Origin: UBA1359 sp035411265
GTDB taxonomy: Bacteria > Patescibacteriota > Patescibacteriia > Patescibacteriales > Patescibacteriaceae
Reading direction: 5' to 3'
Assembly: GCA_035411265.1 (NCBI GenBank)
Contig: DAONSQ010000015.1
Coordinates: forward strand, 1 to 12,999
Length of the DNA: 12,999 bases
Shown here: positions 1-7,720 of the stretch, in pieces
Numbering within the stretch: the first letter of the stretch is position 1
Layout: each line of letters opens with the position of its first letter
The notes under the pieces: model-generated
Databases searched by the model: none
Seen by the model: only the letters and a program-made list of their open reading frames with translations
What the model was told of the DNA's origin: nothing
Program-made: the position numbers and the translations under genes

Positions 1-218
1 TCAAACGAATAATCAAAATGATCTTCAATAGCTCGCTTGCCCCGGCCAGTGACAAAAATAATTTCCTCAATCCCGGCTGCTACAGCATCTTCAACTAAAT
101 ACTGAATCGCCGGCTTATCAACTACCGGTAACATTTCTTTAGGTTGAGCTTTGGTGGCAGGTAAAAATCTAGTACCAAAACCAGCTACCGGTAAAATAGC
201 TTTAGTAATTTTACGCAT
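1..218 (-). CDS. galU: UTP-glucose-1-phosphate uridylyltransferase, N-terminal part (cut by window edge)
   Basis: The first 72 residues of a nucleotidyltransferase that would make UDP-glucose from UTP and glucose-1-phosphate in the cytoplasm. Visible: the nucleotide-binding signature G13-F-G-T-R-F-L-P20, followed by A-T-K23 and P26-K-E-M-L-P31, then V-D-K-P-A-I-Q-Y at 33-40. The K-E-M-L-P and D-K-P-x-I-Q-Y pattern is typical of GalU and separates it from RmlA, which has K-Q-L-L-P. The start is the ATG at 216-218, 5 bases after the preceding glycosyltransferase stop; no Shine-Dalgarno sequence precedes it. It is the last visible gene of the minus-strand polysaccharide cluster, so it probably supplies UDP-glucose to the glycosyltransferases upstream. 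The C-terminal part lies outside the window, so completeness cannot be judged. Confidence 0.9.
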   Translation of the reverse strand, partial: MRKITKAILPVAGFGTRFLPATKAQPKEMLPVVDKPAIQYLVEDAVAAGIEEIIFVTGRGKRAIEDHFDYSF

Positions 219-223
219 AATTT

Positions 224-1042
224 TTAACGCTTACGAGGCACATGAGAGCTGGCCAACGGACCCCATTTTAATAAATATTTAAACCACGATATGGTGTGTT
301 GACGACCAATCCAACTGCTTAACACCTGATACCAAGGCTTTTCGGCACTAGTTCGTAAATGATTGTGTAAAATCTCGGTTAAAGGATAGTACATAACTTG
401 CCAACCGCGATACCACATTTGCCGACAAAAATCAGTATCTTCAAAATAAAGTCGGTAACGCTGATCAAAATAATCAATTTGTCTTAAGGCAGCCGCTCGA
501 ACCAAAAAACAAGAACCCAGAAGCCAATCAACAATCTGAGGCTGATCAAACTCAATATCAGCTAGTAAAAAACGATCCAGTTCCCGACGCACCCAACCGT
601 AACGGCCCAGACTACCGATTCGTCGACAAAACGGTGTAATCAGGCGATGCCACCGATAACAAGACTCTTGATGGCTGCCATCTAGATTGCGCTGAGCCGG
701 GCCAATCACCCCAACCTGATGATGGGTCTCCATAAAATTATAGAGCTGCCAAATCGTATCTGGCGCCAAAACAGTATCCGGATTGAGAATTAAACAATAT
801 TTTCCAGCTGCTTTTTTTAAAGCTAAATTATTACCAGCCCCATAACCAGTGTTACTATTAGCAATATAATTAACTTCTGGCCACTCTTTAGCTATCCGAT
901 GGGCTAAATCATCTTCACTGGCATTATCAACAACAAAAATCTCGAATTGCAATTTATGCCACTCGGTAGCCCGAAGCGATTCTAAACAACGGAAAATAAC
1001 CTCTTGGCTATGATAATTAACAATTGAAACACTAATATCCAT
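224..1042 (-). CDS. Family 2 glycosyltransferase (rhamnosyltransferase-like), GT-A fold
   Basis: 272 residues, the normal length for a WbbL/RfbF-like GT2 enzyme that transfers a sugar from a nucleotide donor to a growing glycan at the inner membrane face. Visible motifs: the N-terminal V-S-I-V-N-Y strand (5-10), nucleotide-binding V-V-D-N-A-S (37-42), N-T-G-Y-G-A-G-N-N (64-72), the metal-site N-P-D-T (87-90) replacing the classic DXD, the acceptor-side G-S-C-F-L-V-R (176-182) and F-E-D-T-D-F-C (200-206), where E201/D202/D204 would include the catalytic base. No membrane-spanning segment is evident. It is the last of four consecutive GT2 genes and sits 4 bases after the previous one. The neighbouring dTDP-rhamnose genes make rhamnose a plausible donor, but the sugar specificity cannot be read from the sequence. 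Confidence 0.88.
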   Translation of the reverse strand: MDISVSIVNYHSQEVIFRCLESLRATEWHKLQFEIFVVDNASEDDLAHRIAKEWPEVNYIANSNTGYGAGNNLALKKAAGKYCLILNPDTVLAPDTIWQLYNFMETHHQVGVIGPAQRNLDGSHQESCYRWHRLITPFCRRIGSLGRYGWVRRELDRFLLADIEFDQPQIVDWLLGSCFLVRAAALRQIDYFDQRYRLYFEDTDFCRQMWYRGWQVMYYPLTEILHNHLRTSAEKPWYQVLSSWIGRQHTISWFKYLLKWGPLASSHVPRKR

Positions 1043-1046
1043 ATAT

Positions 1047-2129
1047 TTACCAAAAGATTATTGATTTAACAATTTGCCAATATAGATTCAAGCACCAGTT
1101 ACCACTAGCAATCAATCTAGTTTCAAAACCAACCTCTTGAAAACTAATCTTTCCAACAAAGGTCTTAACAATTTGCCGGTCCGAACGGGACCGCAGGCGC
1201 TGCGCTTGGGCACGTAATTTTAATAATCGCCACCAATTTAAAGGATTAAGGAAAAACCACCAAGCTTGTAATTTTTGCTTCAAACGACCATCACGCCAAG
1301 CCAGATAGGCCAAAACCAAATCACTAGCCACTAATACCGGCAATAACAAAATGATCGTTAGCCAATGGTAGTTTTTCCAAGCCGCCAAAATCCGATTACG
1401 ATCAAGCCAATAATACTTAGTAATACTGCGACCAAACTCATATTTATGACTAACCTCTGAGGCTGAAGCTAGTCGGCATTCCCAACCAGCCAGCCACAAA
1501 CGCCAACCCAAATCCTGATCTTCATTATACATCCAAAAGGTTTCATCAAACAAACCAACTTGTCGTAAAGCACTTAATTTAAAAAGCACTGAAGCTCCTG
1601 AAGGATAGGCAATTATTTGACCATTAAGAAAATCTAAATCCAGTTCACTAATTTTTTGCCGATAACCCAGACAATAGCCATAACCCAAAAAATGAGTGGC
1701 ATTACCTAAGCTATTAACCAAATCTCGTTCCGGCCATAAGTTAAGCAATGACTGAACAGCGCCAGCTTTAGGATAATCATTAGCCACCTTAATTAATTCT
1801 AAAAGACTATTTTCCGCAACAATCGTATCCATATTAAGCACCCAGGCAAAATCAAAACCCTCTGCCAAAGCTATTGCCAGCGCATCATTATTGCCTTTAG
1901 CAAAACCGTCATTGCCCTGATTGGCCAATAATCTAGCTTCAGGTGCTTTTTCTTTCAAATAGTTCCAGCTATCAGAGCTAGAGTCGTTATCAACAATAAA
2001 AATCTGTTTTTCCACTGAAAAATCAGTAGTCACTAACTGTAACTGCTGTAAGCTAGCCCAACAATCACCAAGATACTTTTTGGCGTAATCATGGTAATTG
2101 ATCAAGATAATCGCAACTCGATATGTCAT
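1047..2129 (-). CDS. Family 2 glycosyltransferase with C-terminal membrane segment
   Basis: 360 residues. The GT-A domain occupies about 1-250: A-I-I-L-I-N-Y (6-12), I-V-D-N-D-S (45-50), N-D-G-F-A-K-G-N-N (73-81), N-M-D-T (99-102) as the metal-binding motif, P-S-G-A-S-V-L-F (176-183) and Y-N-E-D-Q-D-L-G-W-R (201-210) containing the likely base. Unlike the last gene of the GT set, it continues with a hydrophobic stretch at about 257-277 that looks membrane-embedded, then a basic, tryptophan-rich tail to 360. The tail probably holds the enzyme at the membrane next to a lipid-linked acceptor. It has M in place of P in the usual N-P-D motif, which is tolerated in this family. It is separated by only 3 bases from the gene before it and 4 from the one after, so translational coupling is likely. 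Donor and acceptor are unknown. Confidence 0.87.
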   Translation of the reverse strand: MTYRVAIILINYHDYAKKYLGDCWASLQQLQLVTTDFSVEKQIFIVDNDSSSDSWNYLKEKAPEARLLANQGNDGFAKGNNDALAIALAEGFDFAWVLNMDTIVAENSLLELIKVANDYPKAGAVQSLLNLWPERDLVNSLGNATHFLGYGYCLGYRQKISELDLDFLNGQIIAYPSGASVLFKLSALRQVGLFDETFWMYNEDQDLGWRLWLAGWECRLASASEVSHKYEFGRSITKYYWLDRNRILAAWKNYHWLTIILLLPVLVASDLVLAYLAWRDGRLKQKLQAWWFFLNPLNWWRLLKLRAQAQRLRSRSDRQIVKTFVGKISFQEVGFETRLIASGNWCLNLYWQIVKSIIFW

Positions 2130-2132
2130 AAA

Positions 2133-2993
2133 TTAAGTTCTAGCTTGCGGTTTTTTAATCTTATCACCTAGCGTGGCTAAAACTAAACCAATTGGCCAAG
2201 CTAAGCGTAATAGCCAGACTTGCCAGACAGGCTCCCATTTGGCAAAATACTTAATCATGCTTTGGCGGAAATAAAGCTGCTTGCGGCTACGGCCAACTTG
2301 CTGAAAACTTTGACCAACATAATCAAGACATTCAGCAACTGGTGTGTACCAAACCTGACCGCCGTCAAGCTTAACTTGACGACAATAATCGACTTCTTCA
2401 AACCAAATAAAATAACGCTCATCAAGCATCGACACCTTCCCGCGGCTATCAGCTCTTAGCCAAAAAAAACCGCCGCGCACCGAATCAACTGACGCTGCCA
2501 CTTGGTAATCAAAATCTGTTCTCAAATATCGATCTAAGATATGAGGAAAAAAATGCGGTAGTTTTAAAACAATAGCTAACTGATCAATTAATGTTGGAAA
2601 TCGACGAACATGTAATAAAGTTTCCCCATTAACTTGCTTCAAATGGCAACCAGCTATCGTTGCCTGCTGATTATTATCCATCCAATTAGCCATTTGCTCC
2701 AAAGTTCTTGGCTCAACCAACATATCTGGATTAAGCAACAAAATATAACGCGCTTCAATTTGCCGCAAAGCCTGATTATTAGCCTTGGCAAAACCAAGAT
2801 TAACTTGATTGGCAATTAAATTAACTTCGGGAAAATCAGTCTGCAACATTTCTACTGTACCGTCTCGAGAATCATTATCCACCACCCAAATTCCTAATTG
2901 ACCGGAAAATTGACTAGCTAAAAGCTGCTGCAAATTGGCTCGCAGCTTATCTTTAACTTTCCAAGCAACAATAACAATAGCTAAATCCAACAT
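2133..2993 (-). CDS. Family 2 glycosyltransferase (rhamnosyltransferase-like)
   Basis: 286 residues, GT2 of the WbbL-like type. Visible: A-I-V-I-V-A-W (5-11), V-V-D-N-D-S (37-42), N-L-G-F-A-K-A-N-N (65-73), L-N-P-D (87-90) as the metal site, R-G-G-F-F-W-L-R (173-180) and W-F-E-E-V-D-Y-C (197-204) with the likely acidic base. The late segment Y-F-R-Q-S-M-I-K-Y-F (241-250) matches the Y-F-x-K region common in rhamnosyltransferases of this family. A moderately hydrophobic stretch at about 257-275 may sit in or on the membrane. The gene begins 1 base before the end of the preceding gene's spacer (1 base separates it from the upstream GT) and is followed by the next after 3 bases. Its assignment as a glycosyltransferase is firm; rhamnose as donor is only suggested by the neighbouring rml genes. 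Confidence 0.87.
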   Translation of the reverse strand: MLDLAIVIVAWKVKDKLRANLQQLLASQFSGQLGIWVVDNDSRDGTVEMLQTDFPEVNLIANQVNLGFAKANNQALRQIEARYILLLNPDMLVEPRTLEQMANWMDNNQQATIAGCHLKQVNGETLLHVRRFPTLIDQLAIVLKLPHFFPHILDRYLRTDFDYQVAASVDSVRGGFFWLRADSRGKVSMLDERYFIWFEEVDYCRQVKLDGGQVWYTPVAECLDYVGQSFQQVGRSRKQLYFRQSMIKYFAKWEPVWQVWLLRLAWPIGLVLATLGDKIKKPQART

Positions 2994-2994
2994 A

Positions 2995-4020
2995 TTAACG
3001 TCGCCACCCTTCTAAAGCTAGCGGATTAATTTTAATAACTAAAGCTTGCTGGCGTTCCTCAATCGCTCGACGCTGGAGCCAAACCCGCCATAAATAAGGC
3101 CAAGCAAAAGGCTCTAACACTATAACAGTTATCAATCTTTGAAAAATATAAACGATTTCTCGGATACGAGTTAATGGTCTCTTGGCTAATCGATGATATT
3201 TAAAGAAAATTATCAACTGATGAGCTATTGACCAGCCCCGCACCAAACGGCTAACCTGACGCCTTTGCCACAATTGACTAAAGATTGTCCGCCCCAGACG
3301 GATAGCTGTGCGATCATGATAAACAATTGCCGTCGGCACTAAGTCAATTAACCAACCAGCCAACTGTAAACGGTAAGATAAATCACAATCTTCCTTATAC
3401 ATAAACATCAATTCATCAAAATATTCCTGATTATGACCATTATCAAAAGCGACTTCCTTAAGAGCGCTCAACCGCAATAAAACTGCTGCTCCAGAAAAAC
3501 CAAAAATTGGCTGGATTTCTTTTATCTGACTATCTAAACAGCCTTGCTGATCATCAAAGAACGCCCCATTTTTAGCTAAAGCCACTCCTAAGCTATCAAC
3601 ATAATCAGTTACAGTTTGATGAGCAAAATCCCAACGTAAGATTTTGGGCATGGCAGCTGCTGCCTGAGGATGACGATCCAAATGATTAACCAATTCTGCT
3701 ATCGCCTCTGGCTGTAAAATTGTATCTGGATTGATAACTAAAAAATATTCTGCTCCAGCTTGCCAAGCTAACTCAATTAATTGATTATAGGCTTTAGCAA
3801 AACCAAGATTCTTCCCACTACTCAGACACTGAACTTGTGGAAAAGACTGGAGCGCTAGTTGATTAACTTGGTCTTGATCAGCTGGCGTATTGTCATAATT
3901 CACAATTACCATACTTTGATCAATTTGCTTGGTTAGACTAGCTAAAAAATCAGGCAGATATTTAGCAGTCGATCGGCCATAGCTCAAAAAACCAATATAA
4001 ACTCGCGCTCCTTTAATCAT
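2995..4020 (-). CDS. Family 2 glycosyltransferase (first of four)
   Basis: 341 residues; the most divergent N-terminus of the four GT2 proteins (V-Y-I-G-F-L-S-Y at 7-14). Motifs: V-N-Y-D-N-T-P (40-46) in place of the usual V-D-N-x-S, N-L-G-F-A-K-A-Y-N (71-79), I-N-P-D-T (96-100), G-F-S-G-A-A-V-L-L-R (174-183), and Y-K-E-D-C-D-L-S-Y-R-L (208-218) with the probable base; Y-H-D (234-236) follows. A hydrophobic stretch near 287-312 with basic flanks suggests a membrane-associated C-terminus. The start ATG lies 5 bases after the pyruvate kinase stop codon, so the two are probably co-transcribed. Substrates cannot be told from the sequence. Confidence 0.86.
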   Translation of the reverse strand: MIKGARVYIGFLSYGRSTAKYLPDFLASLTKQIDQSMVIVNYDNTPADQDQVNQLALQSFPQVQCLSSGKNLGFAKAYNQLIELAWQAGAEYFLVINPDTILQPEAIAELVNHLDRHPQAAAAMPKILRWDFAHQTVTDYVDSLGVALAKNGAFFDDQQGCLDSQIKEIQPIFGFSGAAVLLRLSALKEVAFDNGHNQEYFDELMFMYKEDCDLSYRLQLAGWLIDLVPTAIVYHDRTAIRLGRTIFSQLWQRRQVSRLVRGWSIAHQLIIFFKYHRLAKRPLTRIREIVYIFQRLITVIVLEPFAWPYLWRVWLQRRAIEERQQALVIKINPLALEGWRR

Positions 4021-4025
4021 AAGCT

Positions 4026-5075
4026 TTATCTGGAATAGAAGGCAGAAATAGCAGTGTTAAAATAATTATCACTATTAAGATAACCCTCGGTGCGACGGAT
4101 AATCTTTTGCATTGTTTCCACAGCTTTAATCGGATATAAACCAACTGCAGTTTCATCAGATAACATCAAGGCGTCAGCCCCATCAACAACAGCATTAGCA
4201 ATATCGCTAACCTCAGCTCTAGTTGGCCGAGGATGCTCCATCATTGATGTCATCATCTGGGTGGCCACAATAGCTGGCTTACCATGCCAATGAGCATGAC
4301 GAATTAAGTTTTTCTGAATAATTGGTAAATCTTCCATAGGTAATTCAATACCTAAGTCACCACGAGCCACCATAATACCGTCTGATTCTTTAATGATTTC
4401 ATCAATAACTTCCAAAGCAATCGCCCGTTCAATTTTAGCAATCAAACCAACAGCTGGATTATCAATAATCTCGCGTAAACGGCGCAAATCTTCACCATTC
4501 TGTACAAAAGACAAGGCTACAAAATCAACCACGCCATAAGGCATAGCTGCCTTAACATCATCGATATCTTTTTGAGTCAGACCGCCACGAGTCAAATTAG
4601 TGTTAGGAATATTGATACCCTTATGAGATAATAGGATACCACCGCGTTCAACTTGGGCGTAAATCTTTTCTTCTTTAATATCGACAATTTTGAGCTCCAA
4701 TTCACCGTTAGCCAAATAAAATGGATCACCCACTTTTAAATCACGATACAAATCTGGATCATCCAAAGGAATTTCCTGATTAGCTAGACTGGCTTGACCA
4801 CCAGTAAAGACATAAGTTTCACCGTCAACCAATTCAATTTCTTGATCTAATTTGCCGATACGGATACGTGGTCCCTGTAAATCCTGCATGATTAAGGCAC
4901 GACGACCGGTTTCCTGTTCAATTCTTGCTAAATTGATTTTAAGCTCAGCTAATTGTTCAATCTTGGCATGAGAAAAATTAAGACGGATAATATCAACACC
5001 CTTTTCAATCAAGTCTTTCAGCATTGGATACTCCAAAGTCCGCGGACCGACTGTTGCAATAATTCTAGCATTCAT
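4026..5075 (-). CDS. pyk: Pyruvate kinase, minimal form lacking the C-terminal domain
   Basis: Transfers phosphate from phosphoenolpyruvate to ADP, the last step of glycolysis. At 349 residues it is about 120 short of the usual 470 or more. Domain A and B landmarks are present: I-A-T-V-G-P-R (6-12), R-L-N-F-S-H (31-36), D-L-Q-G-P-R-I-R (65-72), B domain about 73-160, A-K214-I-E216 with the catalytic lysine, A-R-G-D240, A-T272-Q-M-M, R-P-T-R-A-E (283-288) and M-L-S-D-E-T-A (304-310). It stops right after the A-domain helix, so the C domain, where allosteric effectors bind in most bacterial enzymes, is missing. It ends in a normal TAA with no trace of a frameshift. L66, Q67, R70 and I73 match the residues associated with potassium-independent enzymes, with Arg where Lys is usual. 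It is an odd member of a polysaccharide cluster, 16 bases after rmlA. Confidence 0.93.
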   Translation of the reverse strand: MNARIIATVGPRTLEYPMLKDLIEKGVDIIRLNFSHAKIEQLAELKINLARIEQETGRRALIMQDLQGPRIRIGKLDQEIELVDGETYVFTGGQASLANQEIPLDDPDLYRDLKVGDPFYLANGELELKIVDIKEEKIYAQVERGGILLSHKGINIPNTNLTRGGLTQKDIDDVKAAMPYGVVDFVALSFVQNGEDLRRLREIIDNPAVGLIAKIERAIALEVIDEIIKESDGIMVARGDLGIELPMEDLPIIQKNLIRHAHWHGKPAIVATQMMTSMMEHPRPTRAEVSDIANAVVDGADALMLSDETAVGLYPIKAVETMQKIIRRTEGYLNSDNYFNTAISAFYSR

Positions 5076-5091
5076 AGTTCAAACTATATAA

Positions 5092-5817
5092 TTAAATAAT
5101 TAACTTATCTTGTAAGCGTTCTTTAGCCAAATTCTGCGCCTCGAGCAAGCTATCAAAAGTTCCAGCATCAATCCAGGCACCATTAACCATGGCCACTTCC
5201 AATTCATTACGCTCTAGATACCAGTTGTGTAAATCAACAATTTCCAATTCGCCACGAGCACTAGGCTGAACACCTTTAGCTGCTTCAACCACTCGATTAT
5301 CATAAATATACAGACCAGTTAAAGCTAAGTTACTCTTGGGTTTAAGCGGTTTTTCTTCAATTGACACGGCACGCATTCCACTGTCCACTTCGACCACGCC
5401 AAATCGTTCAGGATCTTTGACTTCTTTGGCAAAAACCTTGCCACCCTGCTTAAAATTAATAATGTCTTGGCTAAAATCATCTTCAAAAATATTGTCACCC
5501 AAAATCATGGTCACGTTATCATCGCCAATAAAATCCTCGCCAATAATAAAAGCCTCGGCTAAGCCACGCGGCTTGTCTTGAACTTCATAAGTAAAATTAA
5601 CCCCGAATTGGCGACCGCTGCCTAAGAGATTCAGATAATCACCAGCCCTTTCCGGAGCAACGATAATCATTATATCTTTGATGCCGGCCTTAATTAAGGT
5701 GTTAAGCGGATAATAAATCATCGGCCGATTGTAAATCGGCAACAGTTGTTTTGAAGTCACTTTAGTACAAGGACGTAAACGGGTGGCGCTACCGCCTGAT
5801 AAAATAATTCCTCGCAT
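5092..5817 (-). CDS. rmlA: Glucose-1-phosphate thymidylyltransferase, short form
   Basis: First step of dTDP-L-rhamnose synthesis: glucose-1-phosphate plus dTTP gives dTDP-glucose. Visible: G8-G-S-A-T-R-L14 (an alanine where most members have G-S-G-T-R-L), S-K23-Q-L-L-P, M-I-Y-Y-P-L (33-38), G-L-A-E-A-F-I-I-G (85-93), L-G-D108-N for metal binding, E-R-F-G-V-V-E (137-143), E-E-K-P (154-157), R-G-E-L-E-I (188-193) and W-I-D217-A-G-T. At 241 residues it belongs to the short class, lacking the roughly 50 C-terminal residues of the 290-residue enzymes that help form the tetramer and allosteric site. The start ATG is 10 bases after the rmlD stop. It is the last of four rml genes, in the order rmlC-B-D-A, and precedes pyk. 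Confidence 0.93.
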   Translation of the reverse strand: MRGIILSGGSATRLRPCTKVTSKQLLPIYNRPMIYYPLNTLIKAGIKDIMIIVAPERAGDYLNLLGSGRQFGVNFTYEVQDKPRGLAEAFIIGEDFIGDDNVTMILGDNIFEDDFSQDIINFKQGGKVFAKEVKDPERFGVVEVDSGMRAVSIEEKPLKPKSNLALTGLYIYDNRVVEAAKGVQPSARGELEIVDLHNWYLERNELEVAMVNGAWIDAGTFDSLLEAQNLAKERLQDKLII

Positions 5818-5827
5818 AAACTTTTTA

Positions 5828-6694
5828 TTAATTGCCTTTAGTATCTTGTAAATATTCTTGCAAAGCCTCTCTATAATCCCGCAAAGCTGGTAGCTTAGTC
5901 ATAAGCAAGGCCGAATGCTCCGGTCGTTTAGCTGGCCGCGGTAACGACAAGCCATCAATAGGCCGAATCGGATTAACCAAGCCGGCAGCGGCCTTGAGCT
6001 CAGATAAAGCCTCAAACCAGGTGGCTGGCTGGCTGTTAACTATATGATAAACACCTTTTTCTGGCTTTTGTTTCAAAATCTGCCAAGTTGTTTGAGCTAA
6101 ATCAGGAGTATAGGTGAAACAACTCTTTTCAGAATCAACACCCTTCAGTTCATCGCCAGACTCAGCCAACCTTAACATAATATCAAAAAAACTAGCCTTA
6201 GCTGACGCGCTTAGACCCCGTGGTCCAAACAGCTTTGATGTTCTGATAACATAATATTCCAAAGAATCATTCCGAGATACTATTGCCTGCTCGCCAGCTG
6301 CTTTGCTAAGACCATAGTGATTTAAAGGATCCGGCTGATCGCTTTCCTTATAGCCTTTAATCTGATTACCAGAAAAAACATAATCGGTCGAATATTGGAC
6401 CAAAATAATGCCATGACTTTGGCAATAGGCGGCTAAATTATCAACCAAATCACGGTTCAAAGCATAAGCTAAAGATTGGCCCGGCTCGGTTTCAGCAGTA
6501 TCAACAGCATTATAAGCAACAGTATTAATCATAACCTCAATCTCAATTTGATCCAGCTTAGTTTTCGTGGTTAGCCAATCGGTTAAATCTACATCATCAT
6601 GATCCCAACCAATCAGATCGTGCCCCCAAGCTTTTCCGCTAAGCATTAATTGGTTACCTAAATTGCCTTGACTACCCAAGATTAAAACTTTCAT
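5828..6694 (-). CDS. rmlD: dTDP-4-dehydrorhamnose reductase
   Basis: Last step of dTDP-L-rhamnose synthesis, an NAD(P)H-dependent reduction of the 4-keto sugar. 288 residues, full length for this short-chain dehydrogenase family. Visible: Rossmann G7-S-Q-G10-N-L-G13, the N-T-V-A-Y-N-A-V-D loop (57-65), S-T-D-Y-V-F-S-G (102-109) carrying the catalytic Thr, catalytic Y127-G-L-S-K131, and R-T-S-K-L-F-G (151-157). A conserved R-P-A-K-R-P segment near 253-258 lies at the usual late substrate-binding position, where most homologues have a similar R-P-x-x-S. The start at 6692-6694 follows the rmlB stop by 26 bases, one of the wider gaps in the cluster. The gap holds a TTGACA on the minus strand (6703-6708), but it lies too close to the start codon to act as this gene's -35. 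Confidence 0.93.
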   Translation of the reverse strand: MKVLILGSQGNLGNQLMLSGKAWGHDLIGWDHDDVDLTDWLTTKTKLDQIEIEVMINTVAYNAVDTAETEPGQSLAYALNRDLVDNLAAYCQSHGIILVQYSTDYVFSGNQIKGYKESDQPDPLNHYGLSKAAGEQAIVSRNDSLEYYVIRTSKLFGPRGLSASAKASFFDIMLRLAESGDELKGVDSEKSCFTYTPDLAQTTWQILKQKPEKGVYHIVNSQPATWFEALSELKAAAGLVNPIRPIDGLSLPRPAKRPEHSALLMTKLPALRDYREALQEYLQDTKGN

Positions 6695-6720
6695 AACAAA
6701 ATTGTCAACTTTAAATAAAA

Positions 6721-7698
6721 CTATTGACCTAATTTATCTTTTAATGGCCGCCACCATTCTGGATGTTTCAAGTACCACTCTACTGTAGCTGACAAACCCT
6801 GGCTAAAAGTCATCTTTGGCTCCCAACCAAGCTCCTGTTTGGCTTTGGTAAAATCAATCGCATAACGCCAATCATGACCTAGGCGATCAGCCACTGGCTC
6901 GATATAACTTTCATCTTTACCAAGCAAGTTAAGCAATAGTTTGGTCAACTCCAAATTACTAACCTCACTGTTACCACCTAGACAATAGGTTTCACCAATC
7001 TTACCTCGCAGCAGAATTGCTTCAACGCCAGCATTATGATCGTCAACATGAATCCAGTCGCGGATATTGCCACCGCTACCATAAAGCGGAACCTTCTGAT
7101 TGTCTAATAAATTAGTTACAAACAAAGGAATCAGCTTTTCCGGAAACTGATAGGGACCATAATTATTGGAACAATTGGAAATAGTGACTGGCAGATTATA
7201 CGTACGGTAATAAGCCCGAACCAAGTGATCCGAGGCAGCTTTAGAAGCACTATAAGGACTGCTGGGACGATAAGGAGTCTTTTCTGTGAAACGAGGCTCA
7301 GTGGCTGTTAAGTCACCATAAACTTCGTCAGTAGAAATATGATGGAAGCGGATTCCACCATGGCGCCGTGCAGCCTCCAGCAGGTTAGCTGTTCCTTCGA
7401 TATTAGTCTTGACAAAAGCCAATCCATTGCCAATCGAACGGTCAACATGAGTTTCGGCAGCAAAATTAACAATCGCATCAACCTGGCCAACCAATTCGTC
7501 AACAATCTGATAATCACAGATATCACCTTGGACAAAACGATAATTAGCTTGATCGGCCAAATCCTTTAGGTTAGCCAAATTACCAGCATAAGTCAGCAAG
7601 TCTAGATTGATCAGCTGATCATCCGGATGATGCTTGAGCCAATAACGAATAAAATTAGAGCCAATAAAACCGGCGCCGCCAGTTACTAAAAGTCGCAT
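6721..7698 (-). CDS. rmlB: dTDP-glucose 4,6-dehydratase
   Basis: Second step of dTDP-L-rhamnose synthesis: converts dTDP-glucose to dTDP-4-keto-6-deoxyglucose using bound NAD. The start is the ATG at 7696-7698, giving 325 residues and placing the family N-terminus M-R-L-L-V-T-G-G-A-G at residue 1. The same frame is open upstream to 7860, but that stretch overlaps rmlC out of frame and has no dehydratase character. Visible: G7-G-A-G10-F-I-G13 for NAD, A-A-E-T-H-V-D-R-S (80-88), catalytic S-T123-D124-E125-V-Y-G, Y149-S-A-S-K153, N-N-Y-G-P-Y-Q-F-P-E-K-L-I-P (178-191) and R-D-W-I-H-V-D-D (213-220). Every catalytic residue expected for RmlB is present. The gene follows rmlC after 22 bases. Confidence 0.95.
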   Translation of the reverse strand: MRLLVTGGAGFIGSNFIRYWLKHHPDDQLINLDLLTYAGNLANLKDLADQANYRFVQGDICDYQIVDELVGQVDAIVNFAAETHVDRSIGNGLAFVKTNIEGTANLLEAARRHGGIRFHHISTDEVYGDLTATEPRFTEKTPYRPSSPYSASKAASDHLVRAYYRTYNLPVTISNCSNNYGPYQFPEKLIPLFVTNLLDNQKVPLYGSGGNIRDWIHVDDHNAGVEAILLRGKIGETYCLGGNSEVSNLELTKLLLNLLGKDESYIEPVADRLGHDWRYAIDFTKAKQELGWEPKMTFSQGLSATVEWYLKHPEWWRPLKDKLGQ

Positions 7699-7720
7699 AT
7701 AACTTGATGTATTTAAAGAT

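Noticed and set aside
2220..2819. Plus-strand open frames at 2220-2459 and 2634-2819
   Set aside because: They lie antisense within a well-supported glycosyltransferase gene, have no recognisable domain, and their composition mirrors the opposite strand.
4090..5581. Plus-strand open frames at 4090-4293 and 5336-5581
   Set aside because: Antisense to pyk and rmlA, whose motifs are unambiguous.
6703..6708. TTGACA on the minus strand upstream of rmlD
   Set aside because: It lies 8 bases from the start codon and no -10 follows at 16-18 bases; a promoter here would start inside the gene.
7308..7569. Open frames at 7308-7535 (minus) and 7339-7569 (plus)
   Set aside because: Both are alternative frames inside rmlB, which has complete catalytic motifs in its own frame.
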